A DNA stretch of 33,707 nt from Armatimonadota bacterium (GTDB lineage Bacteria > Armatimonadota > Chthonomonadetes > Chthonomonadales > JAMCWF01): contig JAMCWF010000032.1 in the NCBI GenBank assembly GCA_023481295.1, positions 1 through 33,707 of the forward strand, read 5' to 3'. The translations under genes were made by a program, and so were the position numbers. Numbering within the stretch: the first letter of the stretch is position 1; each line of letters begins with the position of its first letter. Of the stretch, positions 15,413 to 22,925 are shown piece after piece. The notes under the pieces were generated by a model, which ran no database searches, was not told the DNA's origin, and saw nothing but the letters and a program-made list of their open reading frames with translations.

Positions 15413-17761
15413 ATGCGCAACCTATGGCTCGGTCTGTTGCTCCTCGCCACCTACCTCCAACCCGCTCAGGCACTCTCTCGGACGCCGACGCCCGATCCCA
15501 CATACGGCCTTCCGGTGTCTCCGATTCATAAATCTCAGACGGTCAGCTCACCGGCGCGGTGGATATGGGCTGCTCAGACTCTGAATAATCAAACCGTCTA
15601 CTTCAGGAAGGCCTTCTCGCTGGCTAAGGTTCCCGCTTCTGCAGAGCTGTACATTACCTGCGATGATTTCTTCACCGCTTATCTCAACGGTCACCAGGTC
15701 GCTCATAGTTCACCGGAACCGAACAACGATTTTGTTTGGCGACAGGTTCATCGGGTAAAAGTGACTCAATACCTTCATCCAGGCCAAAACTTGCTTGCGG
15801 TTGAGGGGAAAAATGCGGGTGGAGCGGCCGGGCTGGTTGCCATGCTGGATTTTGGCAACAAGATGGTGGTCGCCACCGATCGTTCCTGGCTCTGCTCGGA
15901 AAGCGCCGCCTCCAATTGGAACTCCGACATAAGCCACGGTGCAGGGTGGAATCCGGTCAATGTTGAAGGGGTGCTCAACAGTGGTCCCTGGCAAGAAGGC
16001 TTGGTCGGGTGGCCGGGATACTCCTCCATTCCCTACTATCTGGCCCAGCTTCCAATCCGGCCGGTTCACGTTACCTTACTGAACGGCACGTCCGATTTTG
16101 AGAACCTTACCGATCTCACGGAAAAAAACGGCCGCCCGATCACCGTCCACCTAGGCTCATCAGGTACCGTTTCAAATCAGCCATCCATATTGCTCGATTT
16201 TGGAAAAGAGCTGGCCGGTGAAATCCAGATCGCATCCGATAGTTCCCAGCCAATACAGGTCATTCTCGCCACCGGTGAATCGGCGGGCGAAGCGCTGAAC
16301 AGCCCCTGGCAAGGCCCGCTCAATTTGAAGGTTGCGCCCGGCAGCGTTGCCGATGGCCGCCACAGCGCCTTTCGATATGCCAAGGTGACCTTTGTAAGCG
16401 GCCCGCCCACGTTTAAAATCCGATTTATCCGCTGTAATATGATCTACTACCCGGTGCGGTATCAAGGCAGCTTCGATTGCTCGGACCCCTTGCTCACCCG
16501 CATCTGGTACGTTGGCGCTTATACCGCTCACCTCTGTATGCAAGATGACATCTGGGATGCACCAAAGCGCGACCGCGCGCGATGGATGGGCGACCTTCAG
16601 GTCTCCGGCGAAACGATCAACGATGCCTTCGGCGATCGCTTCTTGATGGAACAGACGATGGACCGGCTGCGCGCCGATGCTGGAAATCCGCCTCACAGCC
16701 ACGTCAACGGGATACCCGGCTACTCATGCGCTTGGGTAGTCGGCATGACCGATTTTTATAAGCATACAGGTGACCTCAACTATATCCGCCGCCATCGCGA
16801 AGATCTCATCCAAATGATGAACTTCTTTAAAGCTGAGCTTGACAACCGAGGGCTTTTTGCCAATAAGAGAAAAGAATGGGATTTCTGCGACTGGTCACCA
16901 GGATTTAATGGTGGAGGCCCCCACTCGCTGGCCGCGACTCACTTCTATATGGTGAAGATGCTGCGTGACGGCGCCTGGTTGCTGGATCAAATCGGTGATA
17001 AGGCCGACGCTGAACGGTTCCATCTGTGGGCGGAGCAAGCCATCCAGGCCGCTCAACACTACCTGCTCAACCCAAGCACCGATACCTTTGGTGATCGTTG
17101 GCAGGACAATGCGATGGCCATCTACTCGGGAACCGCCACAGCAACTGAGAGGAAAGCGATATGGGAAGACGTTTTGTCCCATCTCTACCCGGTAAACGAT
17201 ATGATCACCCCTTATTACAACTATTACGATATCTGGGCGATGTCGGAAACGGGGCATACACAGCAGGCGCTCGATTTCATCCGTTGGTTCTGGGGTGGAA
17301 TGATAAAAGAAGGAGCCACCACCTTTTGGGAAGGCTATGATCCGCGCTGGCCGAAGCAGCATTTTCATAGGTACCTGAAAGCGGACAACGGAATGGGCTA
17401 TTTCGTCAGCTTAAGCCATGGCTGGTCTAGCGGTCCGACCAGCTTTTTATCGGAGCGAGTGCTGGGGCTTCAGCCGATCGGCGGCGGATTCAGCACCATG
17501 TTGATAAAACCGGAATTAGGCGGCTTAATCTGGGCGAAAGGCGGTGTTCCGACGCCGCATGGGATCTTGTACGCGAGCTACCGTGTTGTAAGCGGCCGGC
17601 TTAACGCATCGATTAGGCTGCCAGATCATGAGGTCGCCACCGTTTCTCTGCCGGGCCGTTATACCCATTTAAGAGTGAATGGGCGGAGCGTCGCCTCGCA
17701 TATAGTCGGCGACCGATCTGAAATCGTATTAAAGCATGGCGGCCATTACACCATCGAGTAG
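15413..17761 (+). CDS. Secreted alpha-L-rhamnosidase (GH78)
   Basis: 782 residues from ATG 15413 (GGAAAAGGAA upstream); the longer frame from 15269 covers the terminator-like repeat and is unlikely. MRNLWLGLLLLATYLQPAQA is a Sec signal peptide (positive start, leucine core, A-x-A-like cleavage near 20-22). Next is an N-terminal beta-sandwich (RWIWAAQ, then YFRKAFSL, CDDFFTAYLNG) typical of GH78, then the (alpha/alpha)6 domain with a W-D-A-P-K-R-D-R-A-R-W-M-G-D segment around residues 382-395 and TTFWEGYDPRW with E640, which carry the general acid and base roles in the family. The C-terminal beta-domain follows. Removes terminal rhamnose from pectins, glycosides or polysaccharides. Stands alone after korB. 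Confidence 0.9.
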   Translation: MRNLWLGLLLLATYLQPAQALSRTPTPDPTYGLPVSPIHKSQTVSSPARWIWAAQTLNNQTVYFRKAFSLAKVPASAELYITCDDFFTAYLNGHQVAHSSPEPNNDFVWRQVHRVKVTQYLHPGQNLLAVEGKNAGGAAGLVAMLDFGNKMVVATDRSWLCSESAASNWNSDISHGAGWNPVNVEGVLNSGPWQEGLVGWPGYSSIPYYLAQLPIRPVHVTLLNGTSDFENLTDLTEKNGRPITVHLGSSGTVSNQPSILLDFGKELAGEIQIASDSSQPIQVILATGESAGEALNSPWQGPLNLKVAPGSVADGRHSAFRYAKVTFVSGPPTFKIRFIRCNMIYYPVRYQGSFDCSDPLLTRIWYVGAYTAHLCMQDDIWDAPKRDRARWMGDLQVSGETINDAFGDRFLMEQTMDRLRADAGNPPHSHVNGIPGYSCAWVVGMTDFYKHTGDLNYIRRHREDLIQMMNFFKAELDNRGLFANKRKEWDFCDWSPGFNGGGPHSLAATHFYMVKMLRDGAWLLDQIGDKADAERFHLWAEQAIQAAQHYLLNPSTDTFGDRWQDNAMAIYSGTATATERKAIWEDVLSHLYPVNDMITPYYNYYDIWAMSETGHTQQALDFIRWFWGGMIKEGATTFWEGYDPRWPKQHFHRYLKADNGMGYFVSLSHGWSSGPTSFLSERVLGLQPIGGGFSTMLIKPELGGLIWAKGGVPTPHGILYASYRVVSGRLNASIRLPDHEVATVSLPGRYTHLRVNGRSVASHIVGDRSEIVLKHGGHYTIE

Positions 17762-17818
17762 GCGTGCGGAAACCGACTTCGCCGCCGATGGCTGGCAGGT
17801 ACGATTACGGAGCGGGTT

Positions 17819-18262
17819 ATGCGGCTGGTAGTGCAGCGGGTATTGCGTTCATCGGTTAAAGTGAATGGGATTTGTATCGGCTCCATCGAGTGCGGTATCA
17901 TGGTGCTGGTTGGAGTCCACCAAGCGGATACCGAAGCGATCGCGGTGGGCATGGCGCGCAAGCTCGCTGAGCTCCGAATATTCGAGGACGAACAAGGCAA
18001 GATGAACCGCTCGGTGCGCGAAATTGGAGGCTCGGTGCTTGCAGTCTCAAATTTCACCCTGTACGGCGATTGCCGAAAGGGCCGGCGGCCCAGCTTCTCC
18101 GAAGCGGCAGGCGGTGACCGTGCAAAAGCGATCTATGAAGCCTTTGTATCGGCGCTGTCCAGGCTGGTTCCCACCCAAAGCGGTCGGTTCGGGGCCGAAA
18201 TGCAGGTCGAGATTATCAATGACGGCCCGGTTACCTTACTTCTGGATAGCAAGATTGATTAA
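17819..18262 (+). CDS. dtd: D-aminoacyl-tRNA (D-Tyr-tRNA) deacylase
   Basis: 147 residues, the family length. Contains the active-site segment SNFTLYGDC followed by KGRRPSF, and the C-terminal NDGPVTLLLDS with the Gly-Pro motif that enforces chirality; most homologues have SQFTL, so N replaces Q here. Hydrolyses D-amino acids wrongly attached to tRNA, a cytoplasmic quality-control step. GGAG lies six nt before the ATG. Spaced 57 nt from the rhamnosidase gene and 53 nt from the TPR gene on the same strand. Confidence 0.95.
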   Translation: MRLVVQRVLRSSVKVNGICIGSIECGIMVLVGVHQADTEAIAVGMARKLAELRIFEDEQGKMNRSVREIGGSVLAVSNFTLYGDCRKGRRPSFSEAAGGDRAKAIYEAFVSALSRLVPTQSGRFGAEMQVEIINDGPVTLLLDSKID

Positions 18263-18315
18263 GAACGGCAATTCGCAAGTTGATCGGGTGAAGCCATCAC
18301 TTGAGGGACTGAACG

Positions 18316-19173
18316 GTGACTTCGAAGGAAGAGAACAAGATATCGCTAGACCAGGTGATTGAGGCGGAGCTGGAGAACAAACCGGATCCGGAGCCGGAAG
18401 ATCCGGAGACGACCGTCAAACTCGGCGACCAGTACATCGCCAACGGGCACGTCTCTCAAGCGATCCACCAATATCGCCGAGCGGTAAAAATGAAATCGGA
18501 CGACCCGGATAACTGCACCCGGCTGGGTGATGCCTACCTCTACGCCGAAATGTCGCTGAAGGCGATGTCTCAATACCGTAAGGCGATCCGTATCAGTCCC
18601 AGAAAGGCGGAACCCCATTTCAGCCTGGCTGAGGTCTACATCCGTTACGGAAAATATCACGCGGCCATCATCGAGTATCGCAAAGCAATCGAGATGAACC
18701 CGAAAAACGCCTTTTATCACTATAAGCTGGGAAGCGCGCTGGCGGTATCCGGTTTGCTGGAGCAGGCGATCGCCGAACTGGAGGTTGCCCGCGACCTGAA
18801 GCCGGAAGACGGCTTCTATCACTTCTGGCTGGGCGATCTTTACACCAGGGCAGGACGCAGCCGGGAAGCTCTTCACGAGATGGAGGCGGCCACCCAATAC
18901 TCCCCGTTGGACGATTACTATTCAGCGCGGCTGGGCATCATCTACCTCCAACTTGATTACCTGCCAGAATCTGCCCACTCTTTTCAACAGGCGGTGCGGC
19001 TTAACCCGGAAAACTCGGCCTACCATACGATACTGGGCGATATCTATCTCAAGCTGGGGCTTGAGCGCCAGGCATTGATCCACTACAGCCTGGCCGGTGA
19101 GCTCGATTCCTACGATTCGATCTGTCTTGAGCGAATCCGCAACGTCGGTGGACCGGTGTTAGTCGGTGAATAA
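18316..19173 (+). CDS. TPR-repeat protein (seven repeats)
   Basis: 285 residues with a GTG start at 18316 (GAGGG upstream). After a charged, acidic N-terminal tail (~1-35), seven consecutive 34-residue tetratricopeptide units can be followed by their spaced signatures (LG-type positions at VKLGDQ, TRLGDA, FSLAEV, YKLGSA, FWLGDL, ARLGII, TILGDI). There is no signal peptide or membrane segment, so it should be a cytoplasmic scaffold. Partner unknown. It precedes the CaMKII-association-domain gene and the response regulator; the 80-nt gap before the next gene leaves room for a separate promoter. Confidence 0.88.
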   Translation: MTSKEENKISLDQVIEAELENKPDPEPEDPETTVKLGDQYIANGHVSQAIHQYRRAVKMKSDDPDNCTRLGDAYLYAEMSLKAMSQYRKAIRISPRKAEPHFSLAEVYIRYGKYHAAIIEYRKAIEMNPKNAFYHYKLGSALAVSGLLEQAIAELEVARDLKPEDGFYHFWLGDLYTRAGRSREALHEMEAATQYSPLDDYYSARLGIIYLQLDYLPESAHSFQQAVRLNPENSAYHTILGDIYLKLGLERQALIHYSLAGELDSYDSICLERIRNVGGPVLVGE

Positions 19174-19253
19174 TCGCTCGACAAAGAGAATTTGTTACAA
19201 TCAGCCATATTGCTGCTTGATACCCAATTCAATGGGATAATGGGTGTACTATT

Positions 19254-19655
19254 ATGCAGATAATTGCAACCGAAAACGAAATCATTGAGGTGACCCGCAC
19301 TATACTGGAGGCAATTCAAAACGGCGATTCTCAAAAGTACGCCGACCTCTGTGACCCCAGCTTGACCGCATTCGAGACCGATGTGGGACCGCATCGAATC
19401 GACGGTGTTGACTTTCATCGTGACACCATCAATGCAATGCATGCTTCGGCTGCACACCGAACCCTCGTCCATTACGAAATTCTTCACCCACTCGTCCATT
19501 TATTCAGTGATGGCGCTATAATCGTCTATACTCGCTTAATGACATATCAAACCAATGATAGAATTGAGTTTCAAGCCTGGAATGAGACCCGAGCCTACCG
19601 AAAATTGAAGGATGGATGGAAGATGATCCATTTCCACCGCTCATCGGCTGATTGA
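19254..19655 (+). CDS. Homologue of the CaMKII association domain (SnoaL-like fold)
   Basis: 133 residues closely resembling the oligomerisation (hub) domain of eukaryotic Ca2+/calmodulin-dependent protein kinase II: an N-terminal helix (EIIEVTRTILEAIQNGD), D-P-S-L-T-A-F-E (~37-44) then a GVDFHRD segment (~58-64), and the late KDGWKMIHFHRS strand. In the family these residues line a hub pocket and the fold forms multi-subunit rings; bacterial members without a kinase exist. There is no kinase domain here. It may bind a small molecule or act as an oligomeric adaptor. It precedes the response regulator by 26 nt on the same strand. Its ATG has only GGGTG upstream. Confidence 0.82.
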   Translation: MQIIATENEIIEVTRTILEAIQNGDSQKYADLCDPSLTAFETDVGPHRIDGVDFHRDTINAMHASAAHRTLVHYEILHPLVHLFSDGAIIVYTRLMTYQTNDRIEFQAWNETRAYRKLKDGWKMIHFHRSSAD

Positions 19656-19681
19656 ACGACCTGAGGAGAAAACAATTTCTG

Positions 19682-20377
19682 ATGCAAACCATTCAAATAG
19701 CAATTGCGGACGATATGACCCTGTTTCGAGAGGGCCTGATCGCCCTATTATCGCCGGAAGAAGATTTTTCCATTCTTGGCGAGGCGGCGACCGGGCGTGA
19801 AGCGGTCGCTCTCTGTGTTAAGATGCACCCCCATGTCTTGTTGCTTGACTTGAAAATGCCCGAGATGGATGGGCTGGAAGTCATCTCCGAGCTACGGGCG
19901 GTTGCGGCCACAACCGCTATCCTGGCAATGGCGGACGAGGCGGAAGAGTACTGCCTGGTTCGCCGAGAGGGGAATATACTCTGCGGTGGCGCCCAAGATT
20001 GCCTCCAACTCTCTTTACGGCGCGGTGCCCGAGGTTGCATCCGCAAAACGGTCTCCCGGGACGACCTGGTGAAGGCGATCCGCGCGGTGGCGGCCGGCCA
20101 TATCTGGACTGAAAACCAGACCGCATCCCGCTGGGTTCAACTTCTGGTAAACCCCTCCTATGAGATGGACAAATTCGGGGTGACCGACCGAGAGCGCGAT
20201 GTCCTCATCGCGGTCGCCCAGGGATTGTCCAATAAGGAGATAGCCGCTCAACTCGTTCTTTCTCCGCAAACGGTGAAAAACCACATCAGCCATTTGCTGG
20301 AAAAGCTGGAGTTGGAGGACCGCACCCAGCTCGCCCTGTTTGCGGTGGAGCATGGCTTCGATATGGCGGCAAAGTAG
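19682..20377 (+). CDS. NarL/FixJ-type response regulator with atypical receiver domain
   Basis: 231 residues from ATG 19682; GAGGAG lies 13 nt upstream, which is long, and a TTG at 19652 overlaps the previous stop as an alternative start. The receiver has D10-D11 and phosphoacceptor D56 in LLLDLKMPEMDG, and K122 in IRKT, but the switch Thr/Ser after beta-4 is A82 (LAMAD). Relative to standard receivers there are about 18 extra residues (~92-109, three cysteines: C91, C101, C107) between the alpha-4 start and the GARG segment. The C-terminal LuxR-type helix-turn-helix (~168-225; LTDRERDVL-like then LSNKEIAAQLVLSPQTVKNH) is normal. No histidine kinase is in the window. Confidence 0.85.
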   Translation: MQTIQIAIADDMTLFREGLIALLSPEEDFSILGEAATGREAVALCVKMHPHVLLLDLKMPEMDGLEVISELRAVAATTAILAMADEAEEYCLVRREGNILCGGAQDCLQLSLRRGARGCIRKTVSRDDLVKAIRAVAAGHIWTENQTASRWVQLLVNPSYEMDKFGVTDRERDVLIAVAQGLSNKEIAAQLVLSPQTVKNHISHLLEKLELEDRTQLALFAVEHGFDMAAK

Positions 20378-20443
20378 AGCTTTGGAATTGGTTTTCAACC
20401 TGAGCTTGAAGCGGAAAGGCATTATGAAGGGCTTGGTAGCCGG

Positions 20444-20518
20444 TGGAGCCGACGCCCGGATTCGAACCGGGGACCTGCTCATTACGAGTGAGCTGCTCTA
20501 CCACTGAGCCACGTCGGC
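20444..20518 (-). tRNA. tRNA-Thr (anticodon CGU)
   Basis: Minus-strand cloverleaf of 75 nt: acceptor GCCGACG/CGTCGGC, D arm GCTC/GAGC, anticodon stem GCTCA/TGAGC around loop CTCGTAA (anticodon CGT, reading ACG), T arm CCCGG with TTCGAAT/CCGGG, discriminator T and an encoded CCA. It lies 15 nt downstream of tRNA-Phe on the same strand, so they are probably cotranscribed. Confidence 0.97.
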
Positions 20519-20533
20519 TGATTATGAATGGGG

Positions 20534-20609
<76 letters not shown>

Positions 20610-20736
20610 TTAAAACAGCGATCATTTGGTAGAATGAACCCTGATTGGATGGATAATTACGGAATTAACCGGCGATATTATAGCTGAAGAGGCGCGGACG
20701 AATCAAGCGCCGTTTAGACAGACTTTGGGGTGAAAA

Positions 20737-21231
20737 ATGATCATCCTTGGACTTGATCCTGGAACCGCCATCACCGGTTACGCCATCATCGAGCAGGACG
20801 ATGGAAATCTCACCGCCCTTCACTACGGCGTCACACAAACCAGCCCTGACCAACCCACTCCGCTGCGCCTGAAAATCATCTACGATCAAATCATTCAGCT
20901 TATTGATCGGTATAACCCCGATGTGCTGGTTACCGAGCGAATTCTGTTTTCTAAAAACGAGCGGACCGCGTTTCAAGTGGGACGAGCAATTGGAGTAGCA
21001 CTGCTCGCGGCCGCCCAGCACAAGCTGGAGTGGCATGAGTTTACTCCGGCTGAGGTCAAGCTGGCGGTGGTGGGATTTGGCAACGCGGAAAAGCACCAGG
21101 TCCAGCTAATGGTGCAGCGGATTTTAAGCTTGAAATCGGTGCCCGAACCGGATGACGCAGCCGATGCGCTGGCAGTCTCGATATGCTTTGCCCACTCCAA
21201 CAAACTGCGCGCACTTGGTGTCGGCCGATGA
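20737..21231 (+). CDS. ruvC: Crossover junction endodeoxyribonuclease RuvC
   Basis: 164 residues, full length. Opens with LGLDPGTAITGY (Asp of the active site at ~7), has E in VTERILF (~67-70), KLAVVGFGNAEKHQV in the DNA-contact region and the terminal acidic motif DDAADALAV. Resolves Holliday junctions by symmetric cleavage in homologous recombination, normally together with RuvAB, which are not seen here. The ATG at 20737 follows a GGGG-containing ribosome-binding site. The next gene begins six nt after its stop. Confidence 0.95.
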   Translation: MIILGLDPGTAITGYAIIEQDDGNLTALHYGVTQTSPDQPTPLRLKIIYDQIIQLIDRYNPDVLVTERILFSKNERTAFQVGRAIGVALLAAAQHKLEWHEFTPAEVKLAVVGFGNAEKHQVQLMVQRILSLKSVPEPDDAADALAVSICFAHSNKLRALGVGR

Positions 21232-21237
21232 TCGAGA

Positions 21238-21501
21238 ATGGATGGGTTGGTGGGTGTCTTTGAGTTTTCACCGATATGGGAAGCGATCCTTTACGTGCTG
21301 TGCGCGATCACGATCGCCTGCCTGGCGGTTGTGGTATCACGGACAATCAGACGGTTAAATCGGCGAATCATTGAGTTTCAGGGGGATGAAACCCAAAACA
21401 CTCCGCCCGCCAACCCCTATGCGGCTCTGGCCGAGCTTTTTGATGAGAGCAATCCACCTACCGCTCAATCCAACGGATCATCGAAGCGAAAGCACACTTA
21501 A
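21238..21501 (+). CDS. Small membrane protein, unknown function
   Basis: 87 residues. One hydrophobic helix (~14-33, ILYVLCAITIACLAVVVS) is followed by a basic stretch (RTIRRLNRR) and a polar, proline- and asparagine-rich tail ending SKRKHT. Topology suggests one membrane span with the tail in the cytoplasm. It starts six nt after ruvC and ends two nt before the convergent aldehyde dehydrogenase, so it is probably cotranscribed with ruvC. No recognised family; I do not assign a function. Confidence 0.6.
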   Translation: MDGLVGVFEFSPIWEAILYVLCAITIACLAVVVSRTIRRLNRRIIEFQGDETQNTPPANPYAALAELFDESNPPTAQSNGSSKRKHT

Positions 21502-21503
21502 TA

Positions 21504-22925
21504 CTACGGTACACCGTTCACCACGATAAGCTTTGGCTCCGTCATCTCCATCATCGCGTATTTTGGGCCTTCACGGGTGTTACCGCTCTCCTTCCAGCCG
21601 CCATAGGGCATCTGATCGGCCCGGAACGTAGGCGCTTCGTTGATTAAAACGCTCGCGAATTGAAGTCGGCCGGCCGCTGCGATCGCACGGTCCAACGAAT
21701 TGGTATAGACACCGGCCTGCAACCCGTACTCGGTTGCGTTTGCCAGCTCCACCGCTTCGTCCACATGATCGAAGCGGCTTATCACGACCACCGGCCCGAA
21801 GATTTCGCGGTTGAAGACCTTCATCTCCGGCTTTACATTGGATAACACGGTCGGCTGCACGATCGTTTCTTGGGCGAGGCGCCCACCGGATAAGATCATA
21901 GCTCCATCCTTCTGAGCCTCATCAATCCACGACAACACGCGGTCGCACTCCCGTTTCGAGATTAGCGGGCCGACATCGGTACTTTCATCCATCGGATCCC
22001 CAACCACCAGGTCGCTCACCCGCTTTAGAAATTCCCGCTCGAACTCATCGGCCACACCGCGATGCACGATCGCCCGTTGAACCGAGATGCAGCTTTGACC
22101 GGAAAAAGAAAAACCATTCCGGGCGCAGGTGGATGCCGCCGCTTCAACATCGCCGTCATCGAATACCAGTACCGGAGAGGAGTTGCCCAACTCCAGCAGT
22201 ACCTTTTTGCGTGGCGCCTGCTCGCGAATGCTCCAGCCAACCGCGCCGCTGCCGGTAAAGGTGATAAGGGCGATGTTCGGTTCATTCACCAGAGCCGCTC
22301 CCAGCGTCGGGCCATCGCCAACGAGCACATTGAGCCAGCCCGGTGGTAAGCCTGCTTCAAGGAATAGTTGCGCCAACTTGATGGCCGAGATCGGCGTGCG
22401 CTCGGCTGGCTTTAAGACCACCGCACAGCCGGCCGCAATCGCGGGAGCCAGCTTGTGACAGACCAGGTTGAGCGGAAAGTTGAATGGGGTGATCGCGCCC
22501 ACCACTCCGATCGGCACCCGAACTGTAAAAGCCAGTTTGCCGGCGCCGGCCGGGGTGGCTCCCATTGGGATCACCTCGCCCGACATATTCCGCGCTTCGG
22601 AGGCAGCCACGGTTAAGGTGGAAACGGCTCGCTCCACCTCTCCACGCGCCGACTTGATCGGCTTGCCGGCTTCTAGAACCAGCGTTTTACTGAAATCCTC
22701 CGCCTTCTGCTTTAATAACTTCGCCACACTTTCCAGGATGTCAGCCCGCCGATAAGCGGGGATCGGCTCCTTCATCGCCCGCATCGCGGCGGAAGTTGCC
22801 TCCGTGACGTTTTCCGGCTTCGCTTCGGCGACGCTCCCGACCAAGGCTCCGTCGTAGGGAGACCTTACCTCCCACACCGCGCCGGTATCGCGCCATACGC
22901 CGTTGAGTAACATTCCGTACTCCAT
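21504..22925 (-). CDS. Aldehyde dehydrogenase family protein
   Basis: 473 residues, a standard NAD(P)+-dependent aldehyde dehydrogenase: the NAD-binding GAITPFNFPLNLV segment (~142-154), FTGSGAVG (~223-230), LELGNSSPVLV with the catalytic Glu, the catalytic Cys in GQSCISVQR, and the C-terminal EIFGPVV. It resembles the lactaldehyde/semialdehyde/GapN-like branch more than the CoA-acylating type, but substrate is not determinable by eye. The ATG immediately follows the TAA of the upstream gene (TAAATG), with GGGAGG ahead of the stop, so the two are translationally coupled; the aldehyde is likely a product of the upstream TPP enzyme or of a pathway sharing it. Confidence 0.9.
   Translation of the reverse strand: MEYGMLLNGVWRDTGAVWEVRSPYDGALVGSVAEAKPENVTEATSAAMRAMKEPIPAYRRADILESVAKLLKQKAEDFSKTLVLEAGKPIKSARGEVERAVSTLTVAASEARNMSGEVIPMGATPAGAGKLAFTVRVPIGVVGAITPFNFPLNLVCHKLAPAIAAGCAVVLKPAERTPISAIKLAQLFLEAGLPPGWLNVLVGDGPTLGAALVNEPNIALITFTGSGAVGWSIREQAPRKKVLLELGNSSPVLVFDDGDVEAAASTCARNGFSFSGQSCISVQRAIVHRGVADEFEREFLKRVSDLVVGDPMDESTDVGPLISKRECDRVLSWIDEAQKDGAMILSGGRLAQETIVQPTVLSNVKPEMKVFNREIFGPVVVISRFDHVDEAVELANATEYGLQAGVYTNSLDRAIAAAGRLQFASVLINEAPTFRADQMPYGGWKESGNTREGPKYAMMEMTEPKLIVVNGVP

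Noticed and set aside
19652-20377. Using the TTG at 19652 as the response-regulator start
   Set aside because: It has no ribosome-binding site and adds residues not seen in receivers; ATG 19682 starts right at the receiver's first strand, though its Shine-Dalgarno spacing is long.
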